In this document: one piece after another, positions 35,156 through 43,330 of the stretch
Layout of the letters: the number at the start of each line of letters is the position of its first letter
How positions within the stretch are numbered: position 1 is the first letter of the stretch
Source of the DNA: JAWWOW01 sp033851265
Lineage (GTDB): Bacteria; Actinomycetota; Actinomycetes; JAWWOW01
Assembly (NCBI GenBank): GCA_033851265.1
Contig: JAWWOW010000003.1
Span: 62,001-126,000 of the forward strand
Direction of reading: 5' to 3'
DNA: 64,000 nucleotides
The notes under the pieces: generated by a model
The model's input: the letters and a program-made list of their open reading frames with translations, nothing else
Databases searched by the model: none
Told to the model about the DNA's origin: nothing
Translations under genes and position numbers: made by a program

Positions 35156-35599
35156 TCACAGCCCGGGGGGCCAGGGGCGGTCCACCCCAACCGTCGCGTC
35201 GAGATCCCAGAGCACACATTCTTCGCCCGGCCGTGCGACCAAGCCCCACGCGATGACAGTCCGCGCCAACTGCTGCTCGGTGTTGGCCGCGTGACCGACA
35301 GGTCCGCCACCGTCCGGGTGGTGGTGCAAGAACCTGCCGTAGGCACGGTCGCAGAAGTCTGCATAGCGAGCAGTGCAAAGAATCAATCCGTGCCAGGCTT
35401 CGTCGACCGCGTGGGACGGCATCCCGATGACCTGACCGTCGTTCACGGCCGCACCGGAACACCGCAGCCACTGACGCAGCCCGGTAGCAATCAGATCTCG
35501 CGGTTGCCATGGGCAGGTCTTCCAAATGGCGTCGGGAAGCTCGAGCGACGCGACTACTGCCGCGAGCCGTTCTGGATCGAAACGACGCCCCCGAAGCAC
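35156..35599 (-). CDS. Conserved protein with a WHxxIL...HHHP motif, unknown function
   Basis: About 147 residues from a GTG at 35599. The frame stays open further upstream but there overlaps the divergent gene and turns into low complexity. The core reads AVDEAWHGLILCTARY, then ADFCDRAYGRFLHHHPDG, a His/Trp/Cys-rich motif I recall from small actinobacterial proteins related to the so-called glycine-rich-domain proteins. The arrangement of His residues suggests metal binding. It is divergent from a gene for a Gly/Cys-rich membrane peptide. Function unknown. Confidence 0.6.
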   Translation of the reverse strand: MLRGRRFDPERLAAVVASLELPDAIWKTCPWQPRDLIATGLRQWLRCSGAAVNDGQVIGMPSHAVDEAWHGLILCTARYADFCDRAYGRFLHHHPDGGGPVGHAANTEQQLARTVIAWGLVARPGEECVLWDLDATVGVDRPWPPGL

Positions 35600-35647
35600 A
35601 GCTACGGATGGTAGGCGCCGAGACGCACATCGGCGTACCGTCTTGCC

Positions 35648-35938
35648 GTGGCTGCAGCCATCTTCATCGCCGTGGTCGGCGCTATCCTGTTGGCGGCGAT
35701 CGGACAAGGGCTGGGCCGGCGGCGTGATCGGCAGCGGGTGCAGCAGCAATGGGCAACCCCGCCAGCAGCCGTTGAGGAGTCCAAGCGCCGGCGACGCAAT
35801 CGGGGGACGGGCACGCCATGGGCCGGGGGCAGTAGCTGTGGCGCGGGCGGCTGTGGCGGTGGCTCGAGTCACGGTGGATGCAGCGGCGGTGGCGGCGGCT
35901 GTGGTGGCGGCAGCGGTGGCTGCGGCGGCGGCAGCTGA
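35648..35938 (+). CDS. Small membrane protein with Gly/Cys-rich tail
   Basis: A 96-residue protein from a GTG at 35648. Residues 2-22 form one transmembrane helix (AAIFIAVVGAILLAAIG), then comes a basic segment with RRRR. The last 37 or so residues are almost only Gly, Ser and Cys, with five Cys in GGC/SSC contexts and one His. Its stop overlaps the start of the following SDR gene (TGATG), so it is translated in an operon and is not a repeat artefact. Similar Gly/Cys tails occur on other actinobacterial membrane proteins of unknown role. Metal binding or a precursor-peptide role is possible. Confidence 0.6.
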   Translation: MAAAIFIAVVGAILLAAIGQGLGRRRDRQRVQQQWATPPAAVEESKRRRRNRGTGTPWAGGSSCGAGGCGGGSSHGGCSGGGGGCGGGSGGCGGGS

Positions 35939-36690
35939 TGGATTTGGCGGGCGCCAGTGCGCTGGTCACGGGCGGGGGATCCGGGATCGGCCGCGCGACG
36001 GCGATCCTGCTTGCCCAGCGCGGCGCGTCCGTGCTGGTCGCAGACATCGACGATGCGAAAGCCAAGGGCGTTGCCGAGGAGATCGCGGCCGCCGGGGGAA
36101 CAGCGTCGGGCATAGGTGTGGATGTCACCGACGAGACGCAGGTCGCCGACATGGTTGCCGCGGCGGTCTCGGCGTACGGCGGGCTGACCATCGCGGTCAA
36201 CAACGCGGGCACCAGCGGGGCGTTCGGTTCCACTGCTGACGTCGCAACCGAGGAGTGGCGCCGCGTTCTCGCGATCAACCTCGACGCCGTCTTCTTCTGC
36301 ATGCGCGCGGAAATCCCCGCCCTGCTCGGCAGCGGCGGTGGCTCGATCGTCAACACGTCGAGCGGGGCGGGCCTGATGGGCTTCGCCGGGCTGCCGGCGT
36401 ACGTCGCCAGCAAGCATGGCGTCATCGGCCTGACGCGCGCTGCTGCACTCGAGTACTCGCCCAAGGGAATCCGCGTCAACGCTGTGTGCCCGGGGACTGT
36501 GCGTACACCGATGTTGGAGACATTCACCGGTGACGAGGAGACGTTGCAGGCGATGGGGCGAGCCATGCCGATCAAACGGCTGGCGACGCCAGAGGAGATC
36601 GGCGAGGCGATCGTCTGGCTTGCATCGCCGGCGTCGTCGTACGTCACGGGAACTGCGCTCGCGGTGGACGGCGGCGCGTCAGCCCAGTGA
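35938..36690 (+). CDS. Short-chain dehydrogenase/reductase
   Basis: A 250-residue classical SDR starting MDLAGASALVTGGGSGIGR. The catalytic region is NTSSGAGLMGFAGLPAYVASKHG (Ser, Tyr, Lys), and the C-terminus SSYVTGTALAVDGGASAQ is typical. The start codon overlaps the Gly/Cys peptide stop. No sterol-specific feature is visible; a general 3-oxoacyl or alcohol oxidoreductase role fits. Confidence 0.85.
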   Translation: MDLAGASALVTGGGSGIGRATAILLAQRGASVLVADIDDAKAKGVAEEIAAAGGTASGIGVDVTDETQVADMVAAAVSAYGGLTIAVNNAGTSGAFGSTADVATEEWRRVLAINLDAVFFCMRAEIPALLGSGGGSIVNTSSGAGLMGFAGLPAYVASKHGVIGLTRAAALEYSPKGIRVNAVCPGTVRTPMLETFTGDEETLQAMGRAMPIKRLATPEEIGEAIVWLASPASSYVTGTALAVDGGASAQ

Positions 36691-36702
36691 GTCAATCCAC
36701 GG

Positions 36703-36731
36703 TTTGACGCGTTCCCGGCGGTAGCGTCAAA
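36703..36731 (+). promoter_or_regulatory. Inverted repeat TTTGACGC-N13-GCGTCAAA before the DUF421 pair
   Basis: Perfect 8-bp arms at 36703-36710 and 36724-36731 flank a 13-nt spacer. The repeat ends 3 nt before the GTG at 36735. It could be a hairpin ending the SDR transcript or an operator for the next gene. The arms share TGACG/CGTCA with the recurrent operator, but the spacing differs. Confidence 0.4.
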
Positions 36732-36734
36732 TGC

Positions 36735-37259
36735 GTGACCGCGACCGTCGATGACTCGACGCTCGCCGATATCCAAGATCCGACAACCAACAAGCCGAGC
36801 CGGCTCGGGCGACGTATCGCCGTGGGCGTGATCATGCTGATCGTGGTCGTCGGCGCGACGGGCTTCCTCGGTGTACACGCGGGCACCGCCAAGAAGACCG
36901 CGAATGGCTACACGCTCACTGTTGTGTATCCGCAGATTGCGCGAGCTGGTCTCGACGTACCGTGGCGGGCCACCGTCACGCACCCGGGTGGCTTCCCGAG
37001 CGACATCACCATCGCTATCAGCACGCATTACTTCGACATCTTCGAGACGCAGGGCTTCCATCCCAACCCGAGTGACGAGTCGGCAACGCCGGAGTTCTAC
37101 TACCTCACCTTCAAAAAGCCGCCCGGAGATACGCTCGAAGTCTCGTACGACGCGTATATCCAGCCCGGCTCGCAACTGGGACGGCACGCGGACACGGCCG
37201 TCCTCATCAACAACGCAGAGATGGTGCGGGTCGACTATCGGACCTGGCTGATGCCCTGA
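36735..37259 (+). CDS. Membrane-anchored protein of unknown function
   Basis: A 174-residue protein with a GTG start and no visible ribosome site. Residues 1-25 are cytoplasmic and basic (PSRLGRR), residues 27-48 form one transmembrane helix (IAVGVIMLIVVVGATGFLGV), and the rest is an exported beta-rich domain (YTLTVVYPQIARAGLDVPW, EFYYLTFKKPPGDTLEVSYDAYI). It overlaps the DUF421 gene by 1 nt (TGATG). I recognise no family. The pairing suggests that the two membrane proteins act together. Confidence 0.7.
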   Translation: MTATVDDSTLADIQDPTTNKPSRLGRRIAVGVIMLIVVVGATGFLGVHAGTAKKTANGYTLTVVYPQIARAGLDVPWRATVTHPGGFPSDITIAISTHYFDIFETQGFHPNPSDESATPEFYYLTFKKPPGDTLEVSYDAYIQPGSQLGRHADTAVLINNAEMVRVDYRTWLMP

Positions 37260-37741
37260 TGGAAATCGTCTTTCGAGCAATCGTCATCTACTTCTTTCTG
37301 TGGGTCGTCACCCGCGCCGTCGGGCGTGCGGCGCTCGGCGAGCTGAGTACGTTCCAGTTGCTGCTCTACGTGACGATGGGCGACCTCGTGCAGCAGGCCA
37401 TCACGCAGCAGGACTACTCGGTGACAGCCGGAATTCTCGCGGTGGGGACGTTCGCAGTGCTGACGGTCGTGCTGAGTTTTCTCAAGTTCCGAATACCGAA
37501 GATTCGGCCGTTGATAGATCCCAAGCCTCTTCTCATCATCAAGGACGGCAAACTCATCCAGGACTCGTTGCGCTCCGAGCTCATGACGCTCGATGACCTC
37601 ATGGAAGCCGCGCGTGAAGGGGGCATCCGCCGATTCGCTGACGTCGAGCTCGCAGTGCTCGAAGACGACGGGAAGATCAGTTTCTTCCAGCGCAACGGCG
37701 GCGGGAAGAGCGGCGCACCAGAACGACCCGCTGCAACCTGA
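37259..37741 (+). CDS. DUF421 (YetF-type) membrane protein
   Basis: A 160-residue protein with about three N-terminal transmembrane helices (IYFFLWVVTRAVGRAALGELSTF, LLLYVTMGDLVQQAI, AGILAVGTFAVLTVVLSFL). A cytoplasmic domain follows with PLLIIKDGKLIQDSLRSELMTLDDLMEAARE, the hallmark of DUF421/YetF. Family function is poorly defined. It is translationally coupled to the upstream membrane-anchored gene and convergent with the glycosyltransferase gene, with no gap. Confidence 0.85.
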   Translation: MEIVFRAIVIYFFLWVVTRAVGRAALGELSTFQLLLYVTMGDLVQQAITQQDYSVTAGILAVGTFAVLTVVLSFLKFRIPKIRPLIDPKPLLIIKDGKLIQDSLRSELMTLDDLMEAAREGGIRRFADVELAVLEDDGKISFFQRNGGGKSGAPERPAAT

Positions 37742-38899
37742 TCAGCTGAGCGCTGCGACCAACCGTCGGGCCGCAGTATCCGGATCCGGCATGTTCGATA
37801 TCTCATCTGCCAGCGCGTCGGCGGCATCCTGGTACGACGAATCGTCGAGCAACGAACGAACGGCTGATCGCACCGCGTCGGCCGTGACCTCGGGCGGCGT
37901 GAGGAACACGCCTGCCCCAGTGCTCGCGTGTTGCTGCGCGTTTTCGAACTGGTCCGCGCCGGTTGGCAGGTTCAGCTGCGGGCAGCCGTGCCTGGCGGCA
38001 CCGAGCACTGACCCGGCTCCGCCATGCGTGATGACGGTCTCGGCGTGTTGGAGGACGACGGACTGCGGGAGGTACTGGAACACACTCACGTTAGGGGGAA
38101 CCTCGCCAAGGTCGGCCGGATCGTTGCGCGGCCCAATGGTGAGAACAACGTTGGCATCGATGTCCTGCAGCCCGTCGAGGATCACCCGAAACATGCCAGG
38201 CCCGTTGAACAAGCCCACCGTCCCGAGCGTCACGTAGATCAGCCGGTCACCGGTCGGCAGGTCGACGGGTTCACTGCTGCCGGACGCGCCGTCGTATCCC
38301 GCCGGGCGCATCAGTATCCGGTCGTTGACCTGCTCGATCTCGGCGTACTGCATGGAGGGTGGCGCGATGTCGACGTACAGGTCGCGGTAGAGCCCCGCTG
38401 TTGCGTCGGGTTCCACGCCCCACTCTTTCCAGAGCGGTGCAACAGTGCGGGCGGCATTCGCCACCACCGCGGCCGGGAACAACGGCCCCCAGCTGTGATT
38501 GACAGACCGTGCACCGACGACGGCGGCGGCCAGTGGTGCAGCGAGCGAGGCTGTGTCGTAGACGACAACATCCGGGGACCAGTTCTTGCACACCTGGACG
38601 AGCTCGCCGATCGTCATCGGTGCAGCGATCTCGCCAAAGCGCTTGGCGAACATGAACGGGCGGCGTTCCGGGATCGGTAACTCTTGCGCCTCCGCAGCGG
38701 CGGGCGCGAAGGCGCTGCTGATTGTCGGCTCGTCCGGACCACACGGCAGGTGGGTCAAGCCAGCCGTCTCGACCGCACCGGCGTACGCCGCTGCGGTGGC
38801 GACCGCGACGTCGTGACCCTGAGCCATTAACGCGCGTGCCAACGGGACTAGAGGAAATAAGTGACCCGTTGAGGCGATCGGCGCGAACAGGTAGCGCAT
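37742..38899 (-). CDS. Glycosyltransferase, MGT/UGT type (GT1)
   Basis: A 385-residue GT-B glycosyltransferase starting MRYLFAPIASTGHLFPLVPLAR, the standard GT1 opening. RLIYVTLGTVGLFN marks the start of the C-terminal domain, and the nucleotide-sugar motif is THGGAGSVLGAARHGCPQLNLP with ADQFENA. Such enzymes transfer sugars to macrolides, sterols or small lipids. It overlaps the isochorismatase-fold gene by 1 nt and is the last gene of a three-gene leftward operon whose promoter region it shares with the fadE30 operon. A sterol or steroid-acid glycosylation role is conceivable but not shown. Confidence 0.85.
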   Translation of the reverse strand: MRYLFAPIASTGHLFPLVPLARALMAQGHDVAVATAAAYAGAVETAGLTHLPCGPDEPTISSAFAPAAAEAQELPIPERRPFMFAKRFGEIAAPMTIGELVQVCKNWSPDVVVYDTASLAAPLAAAVVGARSVNHSWGPLFPAAVVANAARTVAPLWKEWGVEPDATAGLYRDLYVDIAPPSMQYAEIEQVNDRILMRPAGYDGASGSSEPVDLPTGDRLIYVTLGTVGLFNGPGMFRVILDGLQDIDANVVLTIGPRNDPADLGEVPPNVSVFQYLPQSVVLQHAETVITHGGAGSVLGAARHGCPQLNLPTGADQFENAQQHASTGAGVFLTPPEVTADAVRSAVRSLLDDSSYQDAADALADEISNMPDPDTAARRLVAALS

Positions 38900-39513
38900 T
38901 AGGTCCAGGCGCTGATGACGTCGTCGACGCTCGCGATACGCGCGATCAGTCGAAGCGTGTTTGCAAGCACGTCCTCGACGTACTCCGAACCGATACCGGT
39001 GACTGCATCGCGGGCGATGACCACTTCGTAGCCGAGGTTCACGGCTTCGATTGCCAGGCCGACGATGCCGAGGTTCACCGATACGCCGGTGACGACGAGC
39101 GTGTGCACCTCCATGTTGCGCAGGAGGCCATCGAGGTCGGTGCCACCGAACGGCGATACGCCGTGCATCCGCATCGAGGTGAGGTCGGACGGCTCCGACC
39201 ACAGTTCGGGGACAACTTCGGTTGCCGGCGTACCGATCAGGAGGTGGTTCGGGTCGCGCAACATCGCCTTGATGAGAGGTGCGTTGAGCGGAGTGCCCGC
39301 TCGGTCCCCACGGAAGCCGGCGAGGCAATGCACGACTGGCACGCCGACCGACCGTGCGACGTCGAGCACCTTCGCGGTGTTCTTGATGATGCCTTCGGAT
39401 GACACTGCGTCTGCGAGATCGGGAATGGTTGACATGTCACCGACGACGCCGCGCTGCATTTCCATCGTCAAGACAGCGGCGCGCGCCGGGTTGATCCGTA
39501 AGTTCGCGTTCAT
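38899..39513 (-). CDS. Isochorismatase-fold cysteine hydrolase
   Basis: A 204-residue hydrolase. RAAVLTMEMQRGVVGD near residue 12 has a Glu where the family Asp usually sits. VVPELWSEPSDL, then HTLVVTGVSVNLGIVGLAIEAVNLGYEVVIARDAVTG follows. In the usual nucleophile position GVSVNLGI carries Ser where the family has Cys, so the catalytic Cys appears to be missing. It overlaps the cyclase gene by 4 bp. Function uncertain; amide or ester hydrolysis by a non-canonical mechanism, or a non-catalytic role. Confidence 0.78.
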   Translation of the reverse strand: MNANLRINPARAAVLTMEMQRGVVGDMSTIPDLADAVSSEGIIKNTAKVLDVARSVGVPVVHCLAGFRGDRAGTPLNAPLIKAMLRDPNHLLIGTPATEVVPELWSEPSDLTSMRMHGVSPFGGTDLDGLLRNMEVHTLVVTGVSVNLGIVGLAIEAVNLGYEVVIARDAVTGIGSEYVEDVLANTLRLIARIASVDDVISAWT

Positions 39514-40451
39514 TTCACCGCCACTGGTGCGCAGGGACCACCACAGCCACGACGAAACGGTAGCGGCGAGGCGGCGAGGAGGAATTCGTAGGACCCATCA
39601 TCGGCGCAGGCGGCCGAAAGCGCCTCCAAATCGAAGTTTTGCCCCTGAGTCAGGCCGATCTCCACCACGTCCAGCATGTGCACTGCGAGCGGGGCATCCT
39701 CAGGATCGCCGGGGTATGCCTCGAAGGGCAGGGTGTCCGTGGCGACGGCCGCCAGGTCCTTCTCGCGGAACCAGCTCACGGTCGCCATCACCGGGCCCGG
39801 AGTGGGATAGCTGTAGGCAAACGGGTCGGTGCCGGCACGCATCAGCTCGTGCAACACCTGGATCTGACCGGTGCGGATGAGCACGATGTCGCCCGGCTCG
39901 ACGCGCACGCGACCGAACTCAGCCGCCTGGTCGAGGTCATCGGCGGTGATGCCGTAGCCCGGCTCGAGTCGCTCCACGCCCTTCGCGCGTGCAACATCGA
40001 GCAGCACGCCGCGCGACGCGAGCGCTCCAACCTTGTCGATGCCGCAGCGATGGGCGCCGTGAAAGTCCACGATGTCCGGCGACATGCCATTCCACATGCG
40101 GCCGGCGTAGGAGATATGGGCGAGGGAGTCCCAGTGCGTCGACGCCTGCAGCGACATGACCACCATGTCGTCGTTGCTGCAGAACCCTTCCGGATCGCCC
40201 ATCTGCGGATCGTGGATCGCGATCATCGTGCGCACCGGATTGACCCGGCCGGGTACCGCGCCGCTCTGCGGTCCTTCGCTCGTGTACGGCAGCGACAGCG
40301 CGAAGCGGCGACCACTCTGCGCTGCGGCAACACCGCGTCGTACGACGTCGTCGCTGATGAGATTCAACGTGCCGATTTCGTCGTCGGCACCCCAACGACC
40401 CCAGTTGTTGACCTTGCTTGCCAGCTCATGGAAGGCCGGCGGCAGTGGCAT
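39510..40451 (-). CDS. Cyclase-family metal-dependent hydrolase
   Basis: A 313-residue member of the cyclase (kynurenine formamidase-like) family. The metal-binding motif is STHWDSLAH near residue 107, followed by HRCGIDKVGALASRGVLLDV and PGDIVLIRTGQ, all typical. Relatives open or dehydrate cyclic or amide substrates. ATG at 40451, with a divergent SDR start only 48 bp away and an operator-like palindrome between them. First gene of the cyclase-isochorismatase-glycosyltransferase unit. Confidence 0.82.
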   Translation of the reverse strand: MPLPPAFHELASKVNNWGRWGADDEIGTLNLISDDVVRRGVAAAQSGRRFALSLPYTSEGPQSGAVPGRVNPVRTMIAIHDPQMGDPEGFCSNDDMVVMSLQASTHWDSLAHISYAGRMWNGMSPDIVDFHGAHRCGIDKVGALASRGVLLDVARAKGVERLEPGYGITADDLDQAAEFGRVRVEPGDIVLIRTGQIQVLHELMRAGTDPFAYSYPTPGPVMATVSWFREKDLAAVATDTLPFEAYPGDPEDAPLAVHMLDVVEIGLTQGQNFDLEALSAACADDGSYEFLLAASPLPFRRGCGGPCAPVAVK

Positions 40452-40461
40452 GTTCGGAATG

Positions 40462-40476
40462 CTAACGTCCCGTCAG
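40462..40476. promoter_or_regulatory. CTAACG-N3-CGTCAG operator between cyclase and fadE30 operons
   Basis: CTAACGTCCCGTCAG differs at one base from the perfect 6-3-6 palindrome seen elsewhere. It sits in the 48-bp divergent gap, 24-38 nt before the GTG at 40500 and 11-25 nt before the ATG at 40451, so it could govern both operons. Confidence 0.6.
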
Positions 40477-40499
40477 AAACCGCGGGAGGTTACACAGAC

Positions 40500-41378
40500 G
40501 TGGGCGATTATCTGGCCGGCAAGGCCATCGCTGTGACGGGCGCGGGTCGTGGCATCGGTCGCGCTGTTGCAATCGCGTGTGCTGCTGAGGGCGCCAATGT
40601 CGTCGTCAACGACTACGGCGTGAGCATGGCCGGCGAGGACCCGACGAGTGAGATCGCAGACGCCGTCGTCAAGGAGATCACCGACGCGGGTGGCACCGCC
40701 GTGGCCGTCGCCGATTCGGTGACGACGATGGAGGGCGGCGAGCGCATCGTTTCGACCGCGGTCGACAAGTTCGGCCGCATCGACGGAGTCGTCTGCGTCG
40801 CCGGCATCTTGCGCGAGCGGATGCTCTTCAACATGTCCGAGGAGGAGTGGGACCCCGTCATCGAGACCCACCTCAAGGGCACCTTCACCGTGTTCCGCGC
40901 TGCATCAGCGGTCATGCGCCAGCAGAAGTCGGGCACCCTGATCGGCTTTACGTCCGGGGCGTTCTCCGGTTCGGTCGCGCAGGCCAACTACAGCGCAGCC
41001 AAGGGCGGCATCGTCTCGTTGGTCCGCAGCGCTGCGCTCGGCCTCGACAAGTACGGCGTGACGGCCAACGCGATTGCACCGATTGCGGCGACCCGCATGA
41101 GCGACAACGTGCCGGCCGGGCTCTCGGAGACGGGCGAGCCCGAGGACATCGCACCGATGGTCGTCTACTTGCTCGGCGACGACGCTCGCAACGTCACCGG
41201 CCAGATCTACACCTCCGTCGGCGGGCGGCTCGCGGTCTGGAATCAGCCCAGCGAGGTTCGCAGCATGCAAAAGGACGGCCGCTGGACGCCGCAAGAGATC
41301 GCGCAGCGGCTGCCCGGTGAGATCGGCACCGAGGAGATGCCTTTCCTCACCCGCATTCGTGCCGCCCAGAAGAAGTAA
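40500..41378 (+). CDS. SDR, Rv3548c/17-beta-HSD4-like
   Basis: A 292-residue SDR from a GTG at 40500, with GGGAGG about 10 nt upstream. IAVTGAGRGIGRAVAIACAAEGANVVVNDYG is the multifunctional-enzyme/17-beta-HSD4-type cofactor region. Tyr164 and Lys168 lie in NYSAAKGG. The extended C-terminal 40 residues (NQPSEVRSMQKDGRWTP) are typical of that subgroup. It resembles Rv3548c of the mycobacterial KstR2 regulon. It directly precedes fadE30 (next base) and ipdF, so it probably serves a 3-hydroxyacyl-CoA dehydrogenase step in steroid C/D-ring (HIP) degradation. Confidence 0.82.
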   Translation: MGDYLAGKAIAVTGAGRGIGRAVAIACAAEGANVVVNDYGVSMAGEDPTSEIADAVVKEITDAGGTAVAVADSVTTMEGGERIVSTAVDKFGRIDGVVCVAGILRERMLFNMSEEEWDPVIETHLKGTFTVFRAASAVMRQQKSGTLIGFTSGAFSGSVAQANYSAAKGGIVSLVRSAALGLDKYGVTANAIAPIAATRMSDNVPAGLSETGEPEDIAPMVVYLLGDDARNVTGQIYTSVGGRLAVWNQPSEVRSMQKDGRWTPQEIAQRLPGEIGTEEMPFLTRIRAAQKK

Positions 41379-42545
41379 GTGAGCGAGCCAGCTGCGTTTG
41401 ATGATCCGTCCTTCCGGGCGGAGGTCCGCGAGTGGCTCAGCGAGAACCTCGTCGGTGAGTACGCCGACCTCGGTAGCGCGGGCGGACCGGGACGCGAGCA
41501 CGAGGGCTTCGACGTACGCCAGCGCTGGGAGAAGTTGTTGGGCGCTGCTGGCTGGATCGGTCTGGGCTGGCCGAGCGCGCACGGTGGCCGCGGTGCGTCG
41601 CTCGTGCAGCAGGTCGTGTACGCCGAGGAGTACGCGCGCGCCGGTGCGCCAGCTCGCGTCGGTCACATCGGCGAGAACCTCGTTGCGCCGACGATCATCG
41701 CGTTCGGTACGCCGGAGCAGCACCAGCGATTCCTGCCGCCGATCCTCGCTGGGGACGAGCTCTGGTGTCAGGGCTACTCCGAGCCCAATGCCGGCTCCGA
41801 CCTTGCCAACGTGCAGACCCGCGCCGTCCGCGACGGAGATGAGTGGGTACTGACGGGCCAGAAGGTGTGGACGTCGCTCGCGCTGCAGTCGGAGTGGTGT
41901 TTCGTCCTCGCGCGCACCGAACCCGACTCCAAGCGTCATCAGGGACTGTCCTACCTGCTGGTGCCGATGAAGCAGGACGGCATCGATGTCCGCCCGATCG
42001 TGCAGATCACCGGAACGTCGGAGTTCAACGAGGTGTTCTTCGACGGCGCGCGCACGAGTGTGAGCAACACGGTCGGTGAGCCGGGAAACGGGTGGAAGGT
42101 CGCGATGGCGACGCTGGCTTTCGAACGCGGCGTCTCGACGTTGGCACAACAGGTGGGCTTCGAGCGAGAGTTCGATGCGGTCGTCACTGCCGCACGTGAG
42201 CGGGGCATCTCCGATGACCCGGTGATCCGCGACCGCTTGGCGGACGCGCGCATCGGCTTGCACGTCGTCCGCCAACTGGCTCTGAAGACACTGGCCACCG
42301 ATGACCCGGGTGCGGCATCGGTGTCGAAGCTGGTGTGGGCCAACTGGCATCGTGATCTCGGTGAGCTGGCGATGGAAGTGCTCGGCGAAGAGGCGACCGT
42401 CGCGGATGACTTCCCCTACGCGTTGAGCGACCTGCAGCGGCTTGCGCTGTTCGTGCGGTCGGACACGATCTACGGCGGATCGAACGAGATCCAGCGCAAC
42501 ATCATCGCCGAGCGGGTGCTCGGGCTACCGAGGGAGGCACGATGA
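41379..42545 (+). CDS. fadE30: HIP-pathway acyl-CoA dehydrogenase FadE30
   Basis: A 388-residue acyl-CoA dehydrogenase. LGSAGGPGREHEGF, EEYARAGAP, AFGTPEQ, ELWCQGYSEPNAGSDLA, GQKVWTSLALQSEWCFVLART, VQITGTSEFNEVFFDGART, ATLAFERGVSTLAQQ and DTIYGGSNEIQRNIIAERVL match remembered M. tuberculosis FadE30 nearly throughout. FadE30 desaturates HIP-CoA after FadD3 activation. GTG start directly after the SDR stop; it overlaps ipdF by 4 bp, as FadE30 and IpdF are adjacent in M. tuberculosis (Rv3560c-Rv3559c). Confidence 0.87.
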   Translation: MSEPAAFDDPSFRAEVREWLSENLVGEYADLGSAGGPGREHEGFDVRQRWEKLLGAAGWIGLGWPSAHGGRGASLVQQVVYAEEYARAGAPARVGHIGENLVAPTIIAFGTPEQHQRFLPPILAGDELWCQGYSEPNAGSDLANVQTRAVRDGDEWVLTGQKVWTSLALQSEWCFVLARTEPDSKRHQGLSYLLVPMKQDGIDVRPIVQITGTSEFNEVFFDGARTSVSNTVGEPGNGWKVAMATLAFERGVSTLAQQVGFEREFDAVVTAARERGISDDPVIRDRLADARIGLHVVRQLALKTLATDDPGAASVSKLVWANWHRDLGELAMEVLGEEATVADDFPYALSDLQRLALFVRSDTIYGGSNEIQRNIIAERVLGLPREAR

Positions 42546-43321
42546 CGATGCCTCCGGCGTACCCCTCCGGTCATCAACTTCTCGAGGGCCGCACCGTGCT
42601 GGTTACCGCCGCAGCCGGGACGGGCATTGGTTTCGCGACGGCCAAGCGGTGTGCCGAAGAGGGCGCAATCGTTGCGATCAGCGACCGCCACGAGCGGCGG
42701 CTCGCGGAATCGGCAGAGCAGTTGTCAGCGGTGCTTGGTCGGCCGGCGGTATCGGTGCCGTGCGATGTCACCAAGGAAGACGACGTACGCCGGATGTTCG
42801 ACACAGTTGTCGGTGAGCTCGGCCATCTCGATGTCTTGGTGAACAACGCGGGGCTCGGTGGCACCGCCAACCTGGTGGACATGACCGACGAGCAGTGGAA
42901 CGCCGTGCTTGACGTGACGCTGACGGGCACGATGCGGTGCACGCGGGCCGCGTTGCAGCACATGGTGCCGCGAGGGAGCGGCGCGATCGTGAACAACGCG
43001 TCGGTCGTCGGCTGGCGCGCGCAGGAAGGTCAAAGTCATTACGCCGCGGCAAAAGCGGGCGTGATGGCGTTGACTCGTTGCGCGGCCATTGAAGCCGCCC
43101 GCTCCGGGATCCGCATCAATGCGGTTGCACCCAGCCTCGCGATGCATGCCAATTTGGCCAAGGTCACGACTGACGAGCTCCTCGCCGAGTTGACCGAACG
43201 CGAGGCGTTTGGTCGAGCGGCCGAGGTGTGGGAAGTCGCCAACGTCATCGTGTTCCTGGCAAGCGAGTACGCGTCCTACCTCACCGGCGAGGTCATCTCC
43301 GTGAGTAGCCAGCACCCGTAG
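42542..43321 (+). CDS. ipdF: HIP-pathway short-chain dehydrogenase IpdF
   Basis: A 259-residue SDR. The cofactor loop VLVTAAAGTGIGFATAKR is a distinctive variant shared with remembered IpdF. ISDRHERRLAES, VNNAGLGG, VDMTDEQWNAVLDVTLT, NNASVVGWRAQ (Ser), SHYAAAKAGVMALTRC (Tyr167, Lys171) and SSYLTGEVISVSSQ all follow Rv3559c. IpdF oxidises the 5-hydroxyl of the HIP-CoA intermediate. It overlaps fadE30 by 4 bp. Confidence 0.87.
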   Translation: MTMPPAYPSGHQLLEGRTVLVTAAAGTGIGFATAKRCAEEGAIVAISDRHERRLAESAEQLSAVLGRPAVSVPCDVTKEDDVRRMFDTVVGELGHLDVLVNNAGLGGTANLVDMTDEQWNAVLDVTLTGTMRCTRAALQHMVPRGSGAIVNNASVVGWRAQEGQSHYAAAKAGVMALTRCAAIEAARSGIRINAVAPSLAMHANLAKVTTDELLAELTEREAFGRAAEVWEVANVIVFLASEYASYLTGEVISVSSQHP

Positions 43322-43330
43322 GAGCGCACC

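Noticed and set aside
35600..35872. N-terminal extension of the WHxxIL protein on the minus strand
   Set aside because: It is Arg/Pro/Ala low complexity and antisense to the Gly/Cys peptide gene, so the GTG at 35599 is preferred.
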